DNA of 64,000 nucleotides from Mycolicibacterium austroafricanum (GCF_000612725.1 NZ_HG964450.1:1-64000), one strand, 5' to 3'. Shown: positions 18,789 through 27,147, counted from the first letter of the stretch. Made by a program: numbers and translations. Notes: a model not told the origin generated them from the letters alone.

Positions 18789-19233
18789 CCGCTCAGCGGT
18801 CGAAAACGGTCGTTCGATCGACGCTCCGGCGGCCAATCCTGCAGTCCCTCCGGGTTGCACATACCGAACCGACCCGTATTGTCATTGGAAGGTGATAGAA
18901 GTGAGTCACCGCGTTCGAGAGGTAAGTCCTTGAGCCTCCAGGAACTTTGCGTCTCATCGGTGACTACCTACCGCAGCAAGCGCATGTCGAGAACCCGGCG
19001 TGATTCGTTGGTCCGAATGCCAATCGCTAGTGAGCGGTCCACAACGTAGACGAGGGTGCTCACTCCCGTCAGATGACTCGCCCGCAAAGGAAACAGACGG
19101 CGAGCAATGTCGCGACCCAACCGAACGATCCATCGTCTCGGTTTACCCACCGGGGTCGGCGACCCTGGGTCATACCCCAGACCCAGCACCGAGCACTCCA
19201 TGCGTCGCGTTTCGAGACCCGAAAGCCGTTACT
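18789..19233. other. Intergenic region before SigF-type gene
   Basis: No convincing gene in about 445 bases. I looked for a SigF promoter (GGTTT, 15-17 bases, GGGTA). GGTTTACC at about 19139 is followed by GGGTCAT at a spacing that is too long. Part of this region may hold the promoter of the sigma gene or an extended N-terminus. Confidence 0.4.
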
Positions 19234-20073
19234 GTGCAGACAATTGAACGTTCCAAGACTGTTGAACACACCAACACCGTCGACCACACCAAGCCCCGAA
19301 ACACGCGCTCGCGCAGCCGCAGCGCCTACGACGACGTCGTCGACATGTTCCGCGAGTTGGCACTGCTCGACGAGGGATCCGCGCCATACCGACGCCAACG
19401 CGACGCGATCATCGAACGCTGCCTACCGCTGGCCGACCACATCGCGCGCCGGTTCCGCGGCCGCGGCGAAGCGCACGAGGATCTCGTGCAGGTGGCGCGG
19501 GTCGGGCTGCTCAACGCCGTCAACCGCTTCGACGTCGATTCGGCCAACGACTTCCTGGCCTTCGCCGTACCGACCATGATGGGCGAGGTGCGTCGCTACT
19601 TCCGCGACCACGGTTGGTCGCTGAAAGTCCCGCGACGCCTCAAAGAACTCAACGTACGACTCAACAGCGCGCGGTCCGAGCTCACCCATCAACTCAATCG
19701 CGCACCGACCCCGAGCGAACTCGCCGAGTTCCTGGGAATGGAGCGGGACGAAATCGTCGAGGGCCTCGTCGCGGCCAACGCGTATTCCACCCGGTCCACC
19801 GAGCAGGAGACGATGCGCACCGGCGATGGCGACGGTTTGACGCTTCTGGACACGATCGGCGGCCCCGACGAGGGCATCCAGCGGGTCATCGACATCCAGA
19901 CGGTGCAGCCGCTGCTGGCGAAGCTCCCTGCCCGTGACCGCCTCGTTCTGCAGCTGCGCTTCTTCGACAACCTGACGCAGAGCCAGATCGCCGAACGGAT
20001 CGGCGTCTCACAGATGCACGTGTCGCGGCTCCTCGCCCGGGCGTTGGCGACGTTGCGCGAGCAGATCGGCTGA
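19234..20073 (+). CDS. SigF/SigB-type alternative RNA polymerase sigma factor
   Basis: 279 residues from GTG at 19234 (start uncertain; ribosome binding site weak). Region 2: CLPLADHIARRFRGRGEAHEDLVQVARVGLLNAVNRFD and FAVPTMMGEVRRYFRDHGWSLKVPRRLKEL. Region 3: RAPTPSELAEFLGM. Region 4.2 HTH: LTQSQIAERIGVSQMHVSRLLARAL. This is the group 3 SigF architecture, a stress sigma normally held by a RsbW/UsfX-type anti-sigma kinase. No anti-sigma gene is adjacent, but a STAS protein follows 367 bases later. Because mycobacteria often have several SigF-type proteins, I do not assign it as SigF itself. Confidence 0.85.
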   Translation: MQTIERSKTVEHTNTVDHTKPRNTRSRSRSAYDDVVDMFRELALLDEGSAPYRRQRDAIIERCLPLADHIARRFRGRGEAHEDLVQVARVGLLNAVNRFDVDSANDFLAFAVPTMMGEVRRYFRDHGWSLKVPRRLKELNVRLNSARSELTHQLNRAPTPSELAEFLGMERDEIVEGLVAANAYSTRSTEQETMRTGDGDGLTLLDTIGGPDEGIQRVIDIQTVQPLLAKLPARDRLVLQLRFFDNLTQSQIAERIGVSQMHVSRLLARALATLREQIG

Positions 20074-20222
20074 CAGCAGCGGCGGCTTAGCGCAGGATTT
20101 GCCAGCATTGCGCAGCAGGTGATCGACACCTGCGGAAACCACGCGGTAGTGGCAGCGCACACCGGACGCGACGACTAATTCCGTAGCGCGCCTAACGATG
20201 ACTGGCAGTTTTGCCGCCGCGA

Positions 20223-20240
20223 GTGGATCCGCAGATCCAC
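20223..20240. repeat. Perfect stem-loop between sigma factor and STAS gene
   Basis: GTGGATC-CGCA-GATCCAC, 7-base arms and 4-base loop, 150 bases after the sigma stop. It could be an attenuating hairpin or operator. No U-run follows, so it is not a classic terminator. Confidence 0.4.
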
Positions 20241-20440
20241 GAAACACCTTCCCAGGGCAAGGATCTGGGAAATGTGTTCAAGTCGACGACAGGCTGCGAA
20301 ATTCGTACTACCCTTTGCGGTGGTTGAGTTCCCAGCCCGCGCAGGCGCCCGATCGGCGCAGCCTGAGTGCGGTAGCTGGCCGGCAAAGACGTCGGGATAC
20401 CCCACAAGGCTTCTCTGCAACGACACTTGTGGAAGTGAGG

Positions 20441-20908
20441 ATGGTCGCCGTCGGTACCAAAACCATCTACCGCCCGCGCACCGCGGTCACGGATGAGCAG
20501 GAGCGATGCGGTCATGCGACGTTCGCCGTACGCCGGTGTTCTGCGCACCGGATGGCCATCGCGGTGATCGGCGAGATCGACGCCGTGAACGGCCGGGCGC
20601 TGGGCCGCTACGTCGAACGCCACACCCGCATCTCCCGGCAACTGGTGCTCGACCTGCGGGCCGTGGATTTCTTCGGCAGTCAGGGCTTCACCGCGCTGTA
20701 CTACATCAGCGTGCACTGCGCGCGCAGCGACGTGGACTGGGTGATCGTCGGCAGTCCCGCGGTGCGACGCCTGCTCGCCATCTGCGACCCCGACGGCGAA
20801 CTGCCACTGACCGACGCACTGTCCTCCGCGCTGGCGCGGCTCGACCGTCTGGCGCACGGCGGCCAACATCTCGTGTGGACTGCTAAGTCCGGGTGGCACG
20901 CGCGGTGA
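20441..20908 (+). CDS. STAS-domain protein, likely anti-anti-sigma factor
   Basis: 155 residues from ATG at 20441, with GGAAGTGAGG upstream. Residues 38-135 form a STAS domain: MAIAVIGEIDAVNGRAL, LVLDLRAVDFFGSQGFTAL and WVIVGSPAVRRLLAICD. Ser80 in FFGSQGF occupies the place of the phosphorylated serine of SpoIIAA-type antagonists. Such proteins free a sigma factor by sequestering its anti-sigma kinase. Location after a SigF-type gene suggests that pathway, but the matching anti-sigma must be elsewhere. Confidence 0.75.
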   Translation: MVAVGTKTIYRPRTAVTDEQERCGHATFAVRRCSAHRMAIAVIGEIDAVNGRALGRYVERHTRISRQLVLDLRAVDFFGSQGFTALYYISVHCARSDVDWVIVGSPAVRRLLAICDPDGELPLTDALSSALARLDRLAHGGQHLVWTAKSGWHAR

Positions 20909-20978
20909 GCTGAGCCCGTCTTGGACGACGTCGTCGCGAACCGGGACGCGCGCCTCCACGGATCCCAGTTCGGGCCGA

Positions 20979-21008
20979 TAGCATCACTTACAACCACAAG
21001 TGATGCTA
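20979..21008. promoter_or_regulatory. Perfect 11-bp inverted repeat before fic
   Basis: TAGCATCACTT and AAGTGATGCTA are exact reverse complements separated by ACAACCAC. The right arm ends 10 bases before the fic ATG, overlapping the likely start-proximal promoter. This is what an autoregulatory operator should look like; it could also fold as an RNA hairpin. Confidence 0.7.
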
Positions 21009-21018
21009 ACGTCGAGGT

Positions 21019-22227
21019 ATGGCATCAGTTAGCTCCGGCACCGCGATCGGGTACGAGTCGCTGACCTGGGATGCGCCCGTCGAAGCAGGCTACGGACTGG
21101 CGGACCTCCGTGCGGCGCAGCGACAAGCAGGAAAGTACGAGGCAGCGGTCCCCGCCTCCATCGCCGACCTCACCGTGGCATTACCCGCGGGAGTCCTGGC
21201 CGACGCTGAAGAAGCGAGCAACGAGATCACCCGTTTCGATGCCGAACTCGGCGACGAGATCGCCCCGTTTTCCGCGGTCTTGCTGCGATCCGAGTCAGCG
21301 GCAAGTTCGAACATCGAGAATCTGACCGCATCAGCGCGCGCCATCGCCGAGGCCGAAGCCCTCGGCGACACCAGTCGGCGCAATGCCGCTCTCATCGTGT
21401 CCAACACCGAGGCGATGAAGGCGGCCGTCGCACTGGCCGACCGACTCGATGAGAACGCGATCCTTGCGATGCATGCCGCCCTCATGCGTGACAGCAATCC
21501 CGCCTCGGCCGGCCACTGGCGCACTGAACAAGTCTGGATCGGTGGCGGTAACTTCGGCCCCCGGGGCGCCGACTACGTGGCTCCACACCACGCCCGCGTT
21601 CTCGACAGCATCGAAGACCTGATCGCCTTCACCCGCCGCGCCGCCATGCCGACGCTCCCCCAAATCGCCATCGCCCACGCGCAGTTCGAAACCATCCACC
21701 CCTTCACCGACGGCAACGGACGTACCGGACGCGCGCTCATTCAGGCGATGCTGCGGCATAAGCGACTCACGCGGCAGATCACCGTCCCGGTCTCGGCCGG
21801 GCTACTCACCGACACCGATGCCTACTTCGGCGCCCTCGGGTCCTATCGCGACGGTGATCCCGCGCCAATCGTCGAGCGGCTTTCGGAAGCATCAATGTTG
21901 GCTGTTGCCAACGGGCGTCGACTGGTCGCCGACCTCAGGTCACTTCGCGAAGAATGGAACGCCAGGATCATCGCCCGCCGAGACTCCGCTGTCCATCGGG
22001 TCGCCGACCTTCTCATCAAACATCCCGTCTTCAACGCGCGACTTCTCCAGCGCGAACTCGGCGTCAGGACCGGAAACGCGCGCCGATACGTCGATCCACT
22101 GACCGACGCCGGGATCATCGTCGAATTCACCGACCGCGCGCGCAACAGAGCCTGGCGCGCGCCCGAGGTCTTGAGTGCCCTCGACGACTTCGCCACGCGG
22201 GCGGGACGTCGCGGCCGGCCCGATTGA
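21019..22227 (+). CDS. Fic-domain AMPylator-type protein with C-terminal winged helix
   Basis: 402 residues. The Fic core motif HPFTDGNGRTGR (227-238) is complete, with catalytic His227. The self-inhibition motif S-x-x-x-E-N occurs at 96-101 (SSNIEN), on the N-terminal side, making it a class II Fic that blocks its own ATP site. Residues 330-390 (DLLIKHPVFNARLLQRELGVRTGNARRYVDPLTDAGIIVEF) look like a winged HTH, known in this Fic_N type. Fic enzymes transfer AMP from ATP to target proteins. No toxin/antitoxin partner is adjacent. A perfect inverted repeat precedes the start and may be its own binding site. Confidence 0.88.
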   Translation: MASVSSGTAIGYESLTWDAPVEAGYGLADLRAAQRQAGKYEAAVPASIADLTVALPAGVLADAEEASNEITRFDAELGDEIAPFSAVLLRSESAASSNIENLTASARAIAEAEALGDTSRRNAALIVSNTEAMKAAVALADRLDENAILAMHAALMRDSNPASAGHWRTEQVWIGGGNFGPRGADYVAPHHARVLDSIEDLIAFTRRAAMPTLPQIAIAHAQFETIHPFTDGNGRTGRALIQAMLRHKRLTRQITVPVSAGLLTDTDAYFGALGSYRDGDPAPIVERLSEASMLAVANGRRLVADLRSLREEWNARIIARRDSAVHRVADLLIKHPVFNARLLQRELGVRTGNARRYVDPLTDAGIIVEFTDRARNRAWRAPEVLSALDDFATRAGRRGRPD

Positions 22228-22273
22228 GTCGGTAGACCTGCGAACATCGGATTCGGCGAAATGCGGGACCGCG

Positions 22274-23119
22274 TCACGCCCGCTTCACGTCCAACCACGC
22301 GCGGCGTGTGGGCTCGATGACCAGGTCGTTGGCGTGGTGCAGGACGTTTTCGGCCCACAGCCCGATGCCGGCCACTCCCAGTTGCGGCCACCAGTTCGCG
22401 GCCACGTCCGAGACCTGGCGAATGGGGATTCCGTTGGCGACCGCCGCGAAGTGCAGCCAGACATCATCCGCGTGCGGACACACCGCGGCAAAGGCGTCGC
22501 CACGACGCCGCAGCACCGACAACAGTTCCGGCGGGTAAGCGACACCGGAGACACCGGTCGCGAACACTCGATCGGACGGTTCGCTGGTCGTGCACATGGG
22601 CCAGCCCGCGTAGGGGGCGTCGGAGCGGATCCGCGCGCGATAGGCGGTGACCTCGCCATCGCGATGCGCGGCCACCAGCCTCGACAGCCAGGTCCGCGGG
22701 TAATAGACGTCGTCATCGGCGGTGACCAGCGTGCGCGTCGGTTCCTGCGCCATGACGTAGGGAAAGTACTTGTTGTGGGGGCCGAAGTCCCCGCAGTGGT
22801 TGATCTCCAGGCCACGCCGCACCAGGCGCCGCAGCGTGCGGGGAGGTTTTCTGACCGCGGATTCGTCGGCCAACCAGAGGATCACGCGCCGAGGGCGTTC
22901 CACACCGCGCCCGATCGTTTCGATCGTCTTCCACACGGTGCGAATCCGCACTCCGTGACTTGCCAGCGAAACATCTGCGTCGCAGGTGCCGACGATTGGT
23001 TTTCGGGAACGATGGTTGATGACGCGAAGCCACCACCCGTATCCCGTGAGCTGGAAAGGCAGCAGGATCCATCTGAGCGGCCCGCCCGGAAAAACACCGT
23101 CGTTCGTCACGTTCGGCAT
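22274..23119 (-). CDS. Glycosyltransferase-like protein (GT-A type DxD motif)
   Basis: 281 residues from ATG at 23119, with GGGAGG about 11 bases upstream. No signal peptide. It has CDADVSLASHGVRIRTV, ILWLADES, GPHNKYFPYVMAQEPTRTLVTADDDVYYP (Asp135-137, a DxD-like nucleotide-sugar site) and ANWW near the C-terminus. This layout resembles capsule-type or poly-sugar glycosyltransferases; the donor is unknown. Convergent with fic (46 bases apart). It stands alone, with no other sugar genes nearby, suggesting accessory acquisition. Confidence 0.6.
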   Translation of the reverse strand: MPNVTNDGVFPGGPLRWILLPFQLTGYGWWLRVINHRSRKPIVGTCDADVSLASHGVRIRTVWKTIETIGRGVERPRRVILWLADESAVRKPPRTLRRLVRRGLEINHCGDFGPHNKYFPYVMAQEPTRTLVTADDDVYYPRTWLSRLVAAHRDGEVTAYRARIRSDAPYAGWPMCTTSEPSDRVFATGVSGVAYPPELLSVLRRRGDAFAAVCPHADDVWLHFAAVANGIPIRQVSDVAANWWPQLGVAGIGLWAENVLHHANDLVIEPTRRAWLDVKRA

Positions 23120-23431
23120 CCCATACCAACCTCCCGCGCTTACTGTGCCAGAACGGTCGACCTGGTGCCGGGTGCAAGTGAAGCATCCTGGTCTGGATGG
23201 CGACCTCGGCCAATCCACCTGATCAGGCGAAAAGGCCACCCGCGTACAGAGTTTGAGTGATGCCGGCCTGGTGTTGGCCGAGTGTTTACCGTCAGCCACC
23301 GCACGCAGCCGCTGCGCCCGGTGGGCACTCGGTTACCGCGGCTACCGATGGAATCGACTGCGGAAGTGGATTATTCGGCAGGCCCCAACTGGCGGCCGGG
23401 TGGTTGCCACGACCGCGCGGCCAGCTGTGTG
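23120..23431. other. Intergenic region
   Basis: About 310 bases between two minus-strand genes. Open frames here lack ribosome binding sites and recognisable motifs. I see no strong repeat or RNA feature. Confidence 0.35.
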
Positions 23432-23644
23432 CTACGCCGGTGCGGACGAACCAGACCCGTGTTCATCGTCGTCATCGGGTTCGAACTCGTCGAACAGTTC
23501 AGCGGTGACCTCGGCGGAAACGACCAGCGAATACGCCTGCGCGAGTCTGAGCAGTTTGACGTCATCGGCCTTCGGCGCCTGATCCCGTATCGCCTTGAGC
23601 AGTTCCTTGGCAGCTTCATCGGCCAGTTCGTTGAGGTCAGCCAT
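23432..23644 (-). CDS. Small acidic-tailed hypothetical protein
   Basis: 70 residues from ATG at 23644 with AAGGGAT upstream. It begins MADLNELADEAAKELLKAIRDQAP, a predicted amphipathic helix, continues DDVKLLRLAQAYSLVVSAEVTAELF and ends with an acidic tract (DEFEPDDDDEH). Family not recognised; the helical, charged composition suggests a small soluble protein or adaptor. Confidence 0.55.
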   Translation of the reverse strand: MADLNELADEAAKELLKAIRDQAPKADDVKLLRLAQAYSLVVSAEVTAELFDEFEPDDDDEHGSGSSAPA

Positions 23645-24067
23645 GATCAGTATCCCTTGTGCTCGAGGTCGTCCTACTGCGACAAGGTCGACCGTAGCGC
23701 CGAAGGTGCGGCGCGTTGCCTGATTCACTGGGCGGTTAGCTGTCGGCCAGGTGAGGTTCACCGTCGGCGCCTCGCCGGCTCCGGCGGTCCGGAAGTCGGA
23801 TTCGATCCGGATGGACGCCCGAGTCGCGCGCCGTCGCGGATGGGAGCGCGGATACAGCGATCGCGACCATCAATGCCGACGACCCCCTGTCGGCCGAGCC
23901 CTGCCGGGTTGTCTCCGACGCCGTCTGCCGCCGTTCAGCGATCCTTCAGACTGCGTTCACGGCAGGTTCGTCACCGGCGGCAAGAGCTGGAAAGGATAGC
24001 CGAAAGTCCCTCCCGCACAGGACTAATGGCATTATCGAGCTGCCTGTCCGACACCAAAGCTGAGTGC
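23645..24067. other. Intergenic region between divergent genes
   Basis: About 420 bases with no convincing gene. It must contain promoters for the minus-strand small protein and the plus-strand DUF5994 gene, but I find no clear -10/-35 pair. Confidence 0.35.
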
Positions 24068-24748
24068 ATGGCCAACACACCTCCCCCGTCGTCGAATTCC
24101 GTCGGCACGACCCCAGTTGATGTTCCCATGTCAGGTCGGCTGCGCCTCACGCGCGGGCGGGCACCCTCAGAGCACATCGATGGCGCATGGTGGCCGACCT
24201 CCAAGCGACTCGACGACCAACTGCCCGATCTCGTGGCCGCGTTGCGCGACCGCATACCGTCGGTGGCTCTGGTTGGGTATCGCCGCGATGGATGGATCGC
24301 CCCACCGCAGGTGGATCTCGGCGACGGTCATATCGTCCAGCTGCTCAGCTTTGCCAGTGACGAGCCGCCCACCATCATCGTCATCGGCGAGGACGGTCAC
24401 CATCTGACGCTGCGCGTGATCGACCCCGACACCGACCGACACGACGCCCAAGTCGCCCTCGACGAGATACCCCGCAGGTCAGATTCGCAGCGGCTGAGCC
24501 GGCCGGCCGCTCGATCAGTGGCCGAGGTGGCCAAGAAGCTGGCCGACCATGAAGGCCTCAATCAAGTCGAGCGCAATGCCGAACTCCTCCGCTGGTGTGA
24601 GGACGCAGCCACGCAGTTCGACGAGGCCAGAATCCAGACATTCGTCCCGATCCTCGTCGAACACATCGTCAACAACCGCATCCACCGGGAACGCCGCGCC
24701 GCCCGCGACCGCACCCACGACACGGAGGCACCGCAGACCACCAGCTAG
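24068..24748 (+). CDS. DUF5994 protein with C-terminal three-helix domain
   Basis: 226 residues from ATG at 24068; ATG at 24128 is an alternative. Residues about 21-130 match DUF5994 (RLRLTRGRAPSEHIDGAWWPTSKRLDDQLPDLV). The last about 75 residues (SVAEVAKKLADHEGLNQ, ARIQTFVPILVEHIVNNRI) look like the three-helix-bundle dimerisation domain that also makes up the small protein at 26798. Function unknown; DUF5994 proteins are common in mycobacteria. Confidence 0.7.
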   Translation: MANTPPPSSNSVGTTPVDVPMSGRLRLTRGRAPSEHIDGAWWPTSKRLDDQLPDLVAALRDRIPSVALVGYRRDGWIAPPQVDLGDGHIVQLLSFASDEPPTIIVIGEDGHHLTLRVIDPDTDRHDAQVALDEIPRRSDSQRLSRPAARSVAEVAKKLADHEGLNQVERNAELLRWCEDAATQFDEARIQTFVPILVEHIVNNRIHRERRAARDRTHDTEAPQTTS

Positions 24749-24810
24749 CCCAACACGAGTTCATCGGCGGTGGCGGACCGTCAATCGACGCACGCGTTAG
24801 AGTTGACCTG

Positions 24811-25074
24811 GTGCGAAGTGAGAAGGAACTCGCCGCGGAATCTGATTTGCTGCAGGCCATTGAGTGCTGCGCTTTCCTCGGCGCTGAGCGCAAGCATCTC
24901 GCCGAGCAATCGGCGCGCCTCGAGGCCGTGGCCGCCGCGACGCTGTCCACCGGCGGCGACGTTTCCGGGCTGAGGCGGACTATCCGGCAAGTCGACAGCG
25001 ATCTGCGCCAGATCGATCGCATGCTTGAAGCGATCGAATCGCGCTTTCCCGCGGCGGTCCAACGCCGGGCCTAG
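24811..25074 (+). CDS. Small coiled-coil-like hypothetical protein
   Basis: 87 residues from GTG at 24811; no clear ribosome binding site. Sequence is mostly helical with heptad-like spacing: LAAESDLLQAIECCAFLGAERKHLAEQSARLEAV and LRRTIRQVDSDLRQIDRMLEAIESRF. Family not recognised. Its 62-base distance from the DUF5994 gene permits co-transcription. Confidence 0.5.
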   Translation: MRSEKELAAESDLLQAIECCAFLGAERKHLAEQSARLEAVAAATLSTGGDVSGLRRTIRQVDSDLRQIDRMLEAIESRFPAAVQRRA

Positions 25075-25206
25075 CCAGTTCGGTATTGGTGGAGCACTTG
25101 ACGAATGCGGAACTACGTCGCGAATCGCCCAGCCGCGCTTGACCCGAGCACAGGTCGTCCCAGCACGGGCCGGGGCGACAAAAGTAGCCTTTTCCCGGGA
25201 TATTGA

Positions 25207-25281
25207 TGGTGGTCCCGGCTGGGTTCGAACCAGCGACCTTCCGCGTGTGAGGCGGACGCTCTCCCACTGAGCTACGAGACC
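25207..25281 (-). tRNA. tRNA-Val (CAC), CCA encoded
   Basis: Cloverleaf on the minus strand: acceptor GGTCTCG/CGGGACC, D-arm AGCTCAGTGGGAGAGC, anticodon stem TCCGC/GCGGA around loop CTCACAC with anticodon CAC, T-arm GCTGGTTCGAACCCAGC. ACCA ends the 3' side. Reads valine codon GUG. Confidence 0.93.
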
Positions 25282-25499
25282 GGGGCGTTCGACGAGTCGA
25301 ACGAGGCAGAAGACTAACACGCGGCGCGCTCGACCCGGGAATCCGCTGGTCGGCGCAATCTCGGCGTCGCGCCTCCCAACAGGGGTTTTCCCGGTAATCT
25401 GCCCGCAGGGAGCCGCCGGGTCGGCCCGGCGCCGCAGGGCACCTACCGCCAACGCCGCCAAGGCGATTCGGTACGGGAGATCGGCTGAGGAGAAGCACC

Positions 25500-25913
25500 A
25501 TGAAGCAGGTGGTCGTTGCGGCGGCGTTGGCCGGAACCGCACTTCTGGGCCCCGCGCCGGTGGCCGGGGCCGACATCGTCGGGTTCACCTCGCCCAGCGG
25601 CAACATCGGATGCATGCTGGACGACGACATGGTCCGCTGCGACATCGCCGCCCGCGACTGGGCGCCTCCCCCACGGCCGGCCGACTGCCCGGACTTCACC
25701 GGCTTCGGGCAGGGGATCTACCTGGAATCCACCGGCCACGCAGCGTTCGTCTGCGCCGGGGACACCGCAATGAGCAGCGGACCACCCCTCGATTACGGCC
25801 AGGTCCGGGCCGCCGGCGGGATCAGCTGCACCAGCGAGCCGTCGGGCATGCGCTGCGCCAATTCCGACGGCCACGGCTTCGTGATCTCACGGCAGGCATA
25901 CCAGCTGTTCTGA
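25500..25913 (+). CDS. Secreted DUF6636-type protein
   Basis: 137 residues, AGGAGA upstream of the ATG. Signal peptide MKQVVVAAALAGTALLGPAPVAGA, cleaved after AGA. The mature 110-odd residues start IVGFTSPSGNIGCMLDDDMVRCDI and contain six cysteines (GC, RC, DC, VC, SC, RC), likely three disulfides. F-x-SPSGNI-x-C is the hallmark of DUF6636. Function unknown. No link to the flanking tRNAs is evident. Confidence 0.75.
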   Translation: MKQVVVAAALAGTALLGPAPVAGADIVGFTSPSGNIGCMLDDDMVRCDIAARDWAPPPRPADCPDFTGFGQGIYLESTGHAAFVCAGDTAMSSGPPLDYGQVRAAGGISCTSEPSGMRCANSDGHGFVISRQAYQLF

Positions 25914-26008
25914 ACCGCGGCGCGCCGTGCGAGCAAGGGATTTGTGTATGCCCAGCTGCCTGGACTATCGTTCTGCATCGCGACGGGCGACGATCTCGCC
26001 CGTGGCGC

Positions 26009-26081
26009 GCGGATGTAGCGCAGTTGGTAGCGCATCACCTTGCCAAGGTGAGGGTCGCGGGTTCGAATCCCGTCATCCGCT
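26009..26081 (+). tRNA. tRNA-Gly (GCC)
   Basis: Acceptor GCGGATG/CATCCGC, D-arm AGCGCAGTTGGTAGCGC, anticodon stem CACCT/AGGTG around loop TGCCA with anticodon GCC, T-arm GCGGGTTCGAATCCCGT. CCA is not encoded. Reads GGC and GGU. Confidence 0.93.
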
Positions 26082-26107
26082 CGAGGATGCAGTGGCATCA
26101 ACCCAGC

Positions 26108-26178
26108 GGTGGAGTGGCCGAGTGGTGAGGCAACGGCCTGCAAAGCCGTGCACACGGGTTCGATTCCCGTCTCCACCT
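26108..26178 (+). tRNA. tRNA-Cys (GCA)
   Basis: Acceptor GGTGGAG/CTCCACC, anticodon stem ACGGC/GCCGT around loop CTGCAAA with anticodon GCA, T-arm ACGGGTTCGATTCCCGT. CCA is not encoded. It lies 26 bases after tRNA-Gly, so probably from one transcript. Confidence 0.92.
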
Positions 26179-26192
26179 CCGAGATGTTCCCG

Positions 26193-26267
26193 GCGCGATT
26201 AGCTCAGCGGGAGAGCGCTTCCCTGACACGGAAGAGGTCACTGGTTCAATCCCAGTATCGCGCACCA
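26193..26267 (+). tRNA. tRNA-Val (GAC), CCA encoded
   Basis: Acceptor GCGCGAT/ATCGCGC, anticodon stem CTTCC/GGAAG around loop CTGACAC with anticodon GAC, T-arm ACTGGTTCAATCCCAGT, 3' ACCA. Third tRNA of the Gly-Cys-Val cluster. Confidence 0.93.
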
Positions 26268-26278
26268 CAGTCACCATG

Positions 26279-26301
26279 AAGGCCCGGGCAACCCGGGCCT
26301 T
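26279..26301 (+). terminator. Hairpin terminator after tRNA cluster
   Basis: AAGGCCCGGG-CAA-CCCGGGCCTT: perfect 10-base arms with a 3-base loop, 11 bases after the last tRNA. There is no U-run, as is usual for mycobacterial terminators. Confidence 0.7.
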
Positions 26302-26367
26302 CGTCGTATCCGGAGTTGATCGTCCCGGTTCGCAGCGTCCACACTTCATCGAACATATGATCGAATC

Positions 26368-26667
26368 GTGGCCATGCAGAAGATCGGGCACGGCGGCCAG
26401 CCTCTCCGCCCCGTCTTCCGCCGCGTGCACCCCCCGAGGGCTGTCCTGGTCGACCTGATCGCCCTGTTTCCGCGGGAGCCGCACTGCGAGGACAGGTATC
26501 ACCCGAAGGGTCTGCAGATGGATGCGATCGTGGAGGGGAAGCTGACCTGCTGGGGCCTGAGCGAGCAAGGCCGGTGGTGGGGCCTGGTCACCTACCCCAT
26601 CAGACACGGCAGCGAGAAGGACCCGGTGACCCACTGGGTTCCGGCGTCGGTGCTGCGGCTCAAGTAG
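26368..26667 (+). CDS. Small conserved hypothetical protein
   Basis: 99 residues from GTG at 26368; ATG at 26374 is equally possible (97 residues). It contains AVLVDLIALFPREPHCEDRYHPKG and a Trp-rich stretch, CWGLSEQGRWWGLVTYPIRHG, then THWVPASVLRLK. The Trp-rich beta-like ending resembles a small SH3/KOW-like barrel, but I do not recognise the family. No signal or membrane segment. Confidence 0.55.
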   Translation: MAMQKIGHGGQPLRPVFRRVHPPRAVLVDLIALFPREPHCEDRYHPKGLQMDAIVEGKLTCWGLSEQGRWWGLVTYPIRHGSEKDPVTHWVPASVLRLK

Positions 26668-26797
26668 CGGCACGTAAGTCACGTCCGCCCTGGCGTTTTG
26701 ACGTTCACCACACGTTCACCGCATCGCCGCAGGACGCCCGCACGCCAAGGCTTGCGACAAATTGACCGGCGCGAAGAACGACGGCAGGCTGACCGCC

Positions 26798-27025
26798 GTG
26801 ATCGCGTTGACCGAACAGCAGATCATCGATCAGCTCACGCAACGGCTGGCCGATGCCCACAGCGACATCGAGCCGGCACTGGTCGCCAAGGTCGTGTACG
26901 CGCAGTACGCCCGCTTCGAGGGCCTGCCGATCCGCGACTACGTCCCCCTCTTCGTCGAGCGCAACGCCGCCGCCGAACTGACCAAGCGGACGGCCCGAGT
27001 CCTCAGTTTCGAAGCAGAGACATAA
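26798..27025 (+). CDS. Three-helix-bundle dimerisation domain protein
   Basis: 75 residues from GTG at 26798 (GGCAGG upstream); a TTG at 26762 would add 12. It is entirely the helical domain also seen at the end of the DUF5994 protein: LTEQQIIDQLTQRLADAHSDIEP, then FEGLPIRDYVPLFVERNAAAEL, matching the ARIQTFVPILVEHIVNNRI stretch there. Likely a small dimer; role unknown. Confidence 0.65.
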   Translation: MIALTEQQIIDQLTQRLADAHSDIEPALVAKVVYAQYARFEGLPIRDYVPLFVERNAAAELTKRTARVLSFEAET

Positions 27026-27072
27026 CTGTCTATTAGGTGCTTCTCAGGTTCGGCCCATAAGTTCGACAGTGT

Positions 27073-27091
27073 TCGGTTGCCCCCCAACCGA
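27073..27091 (+). repeat. Small stem-loop
   Basis: TCGGTTG-CCCCC-CAACCGA, 7-base arms and 5-base loop, in the 215-base gap before the secreted protein. It stands 20 bases before a larger hairpin, so the two could form a tandem terminator. Confidence 0.5.
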
Positions 27092-27110
27092 GCAGGACGA
27101 ACCCGATACG

Positions 27111-27147
27111 CTCGGCCCGCCACCAACCCCCCGGGTGGCGGGCCGAG
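27111..27147. terminator. Strong GC-rich hairpin terminator
   Basis: CTCGGCCCGCCACC and GGTGGCGGGCCGAG are exact complements (14 base pairs) around a 9-base loop. It follows the 26798 gene by 86 bases and is suited to ending its transcript. Confidence 0.65.

Noticed and set aside
18854..18884. SigF-type promoter (GGTTG then CCGTAT) before the sigma gene
   Set aside because: The -35 and -10 both deviate from GGTTT/GGGTA and the site is about 350 bases from the start.
23282..24067. Long upstream extension of the DUF5994 frame
   Set aside because: No family similarity or ribosome binding site in the extension, and it overlaps the better-supported minus-strand 70-residue gene.
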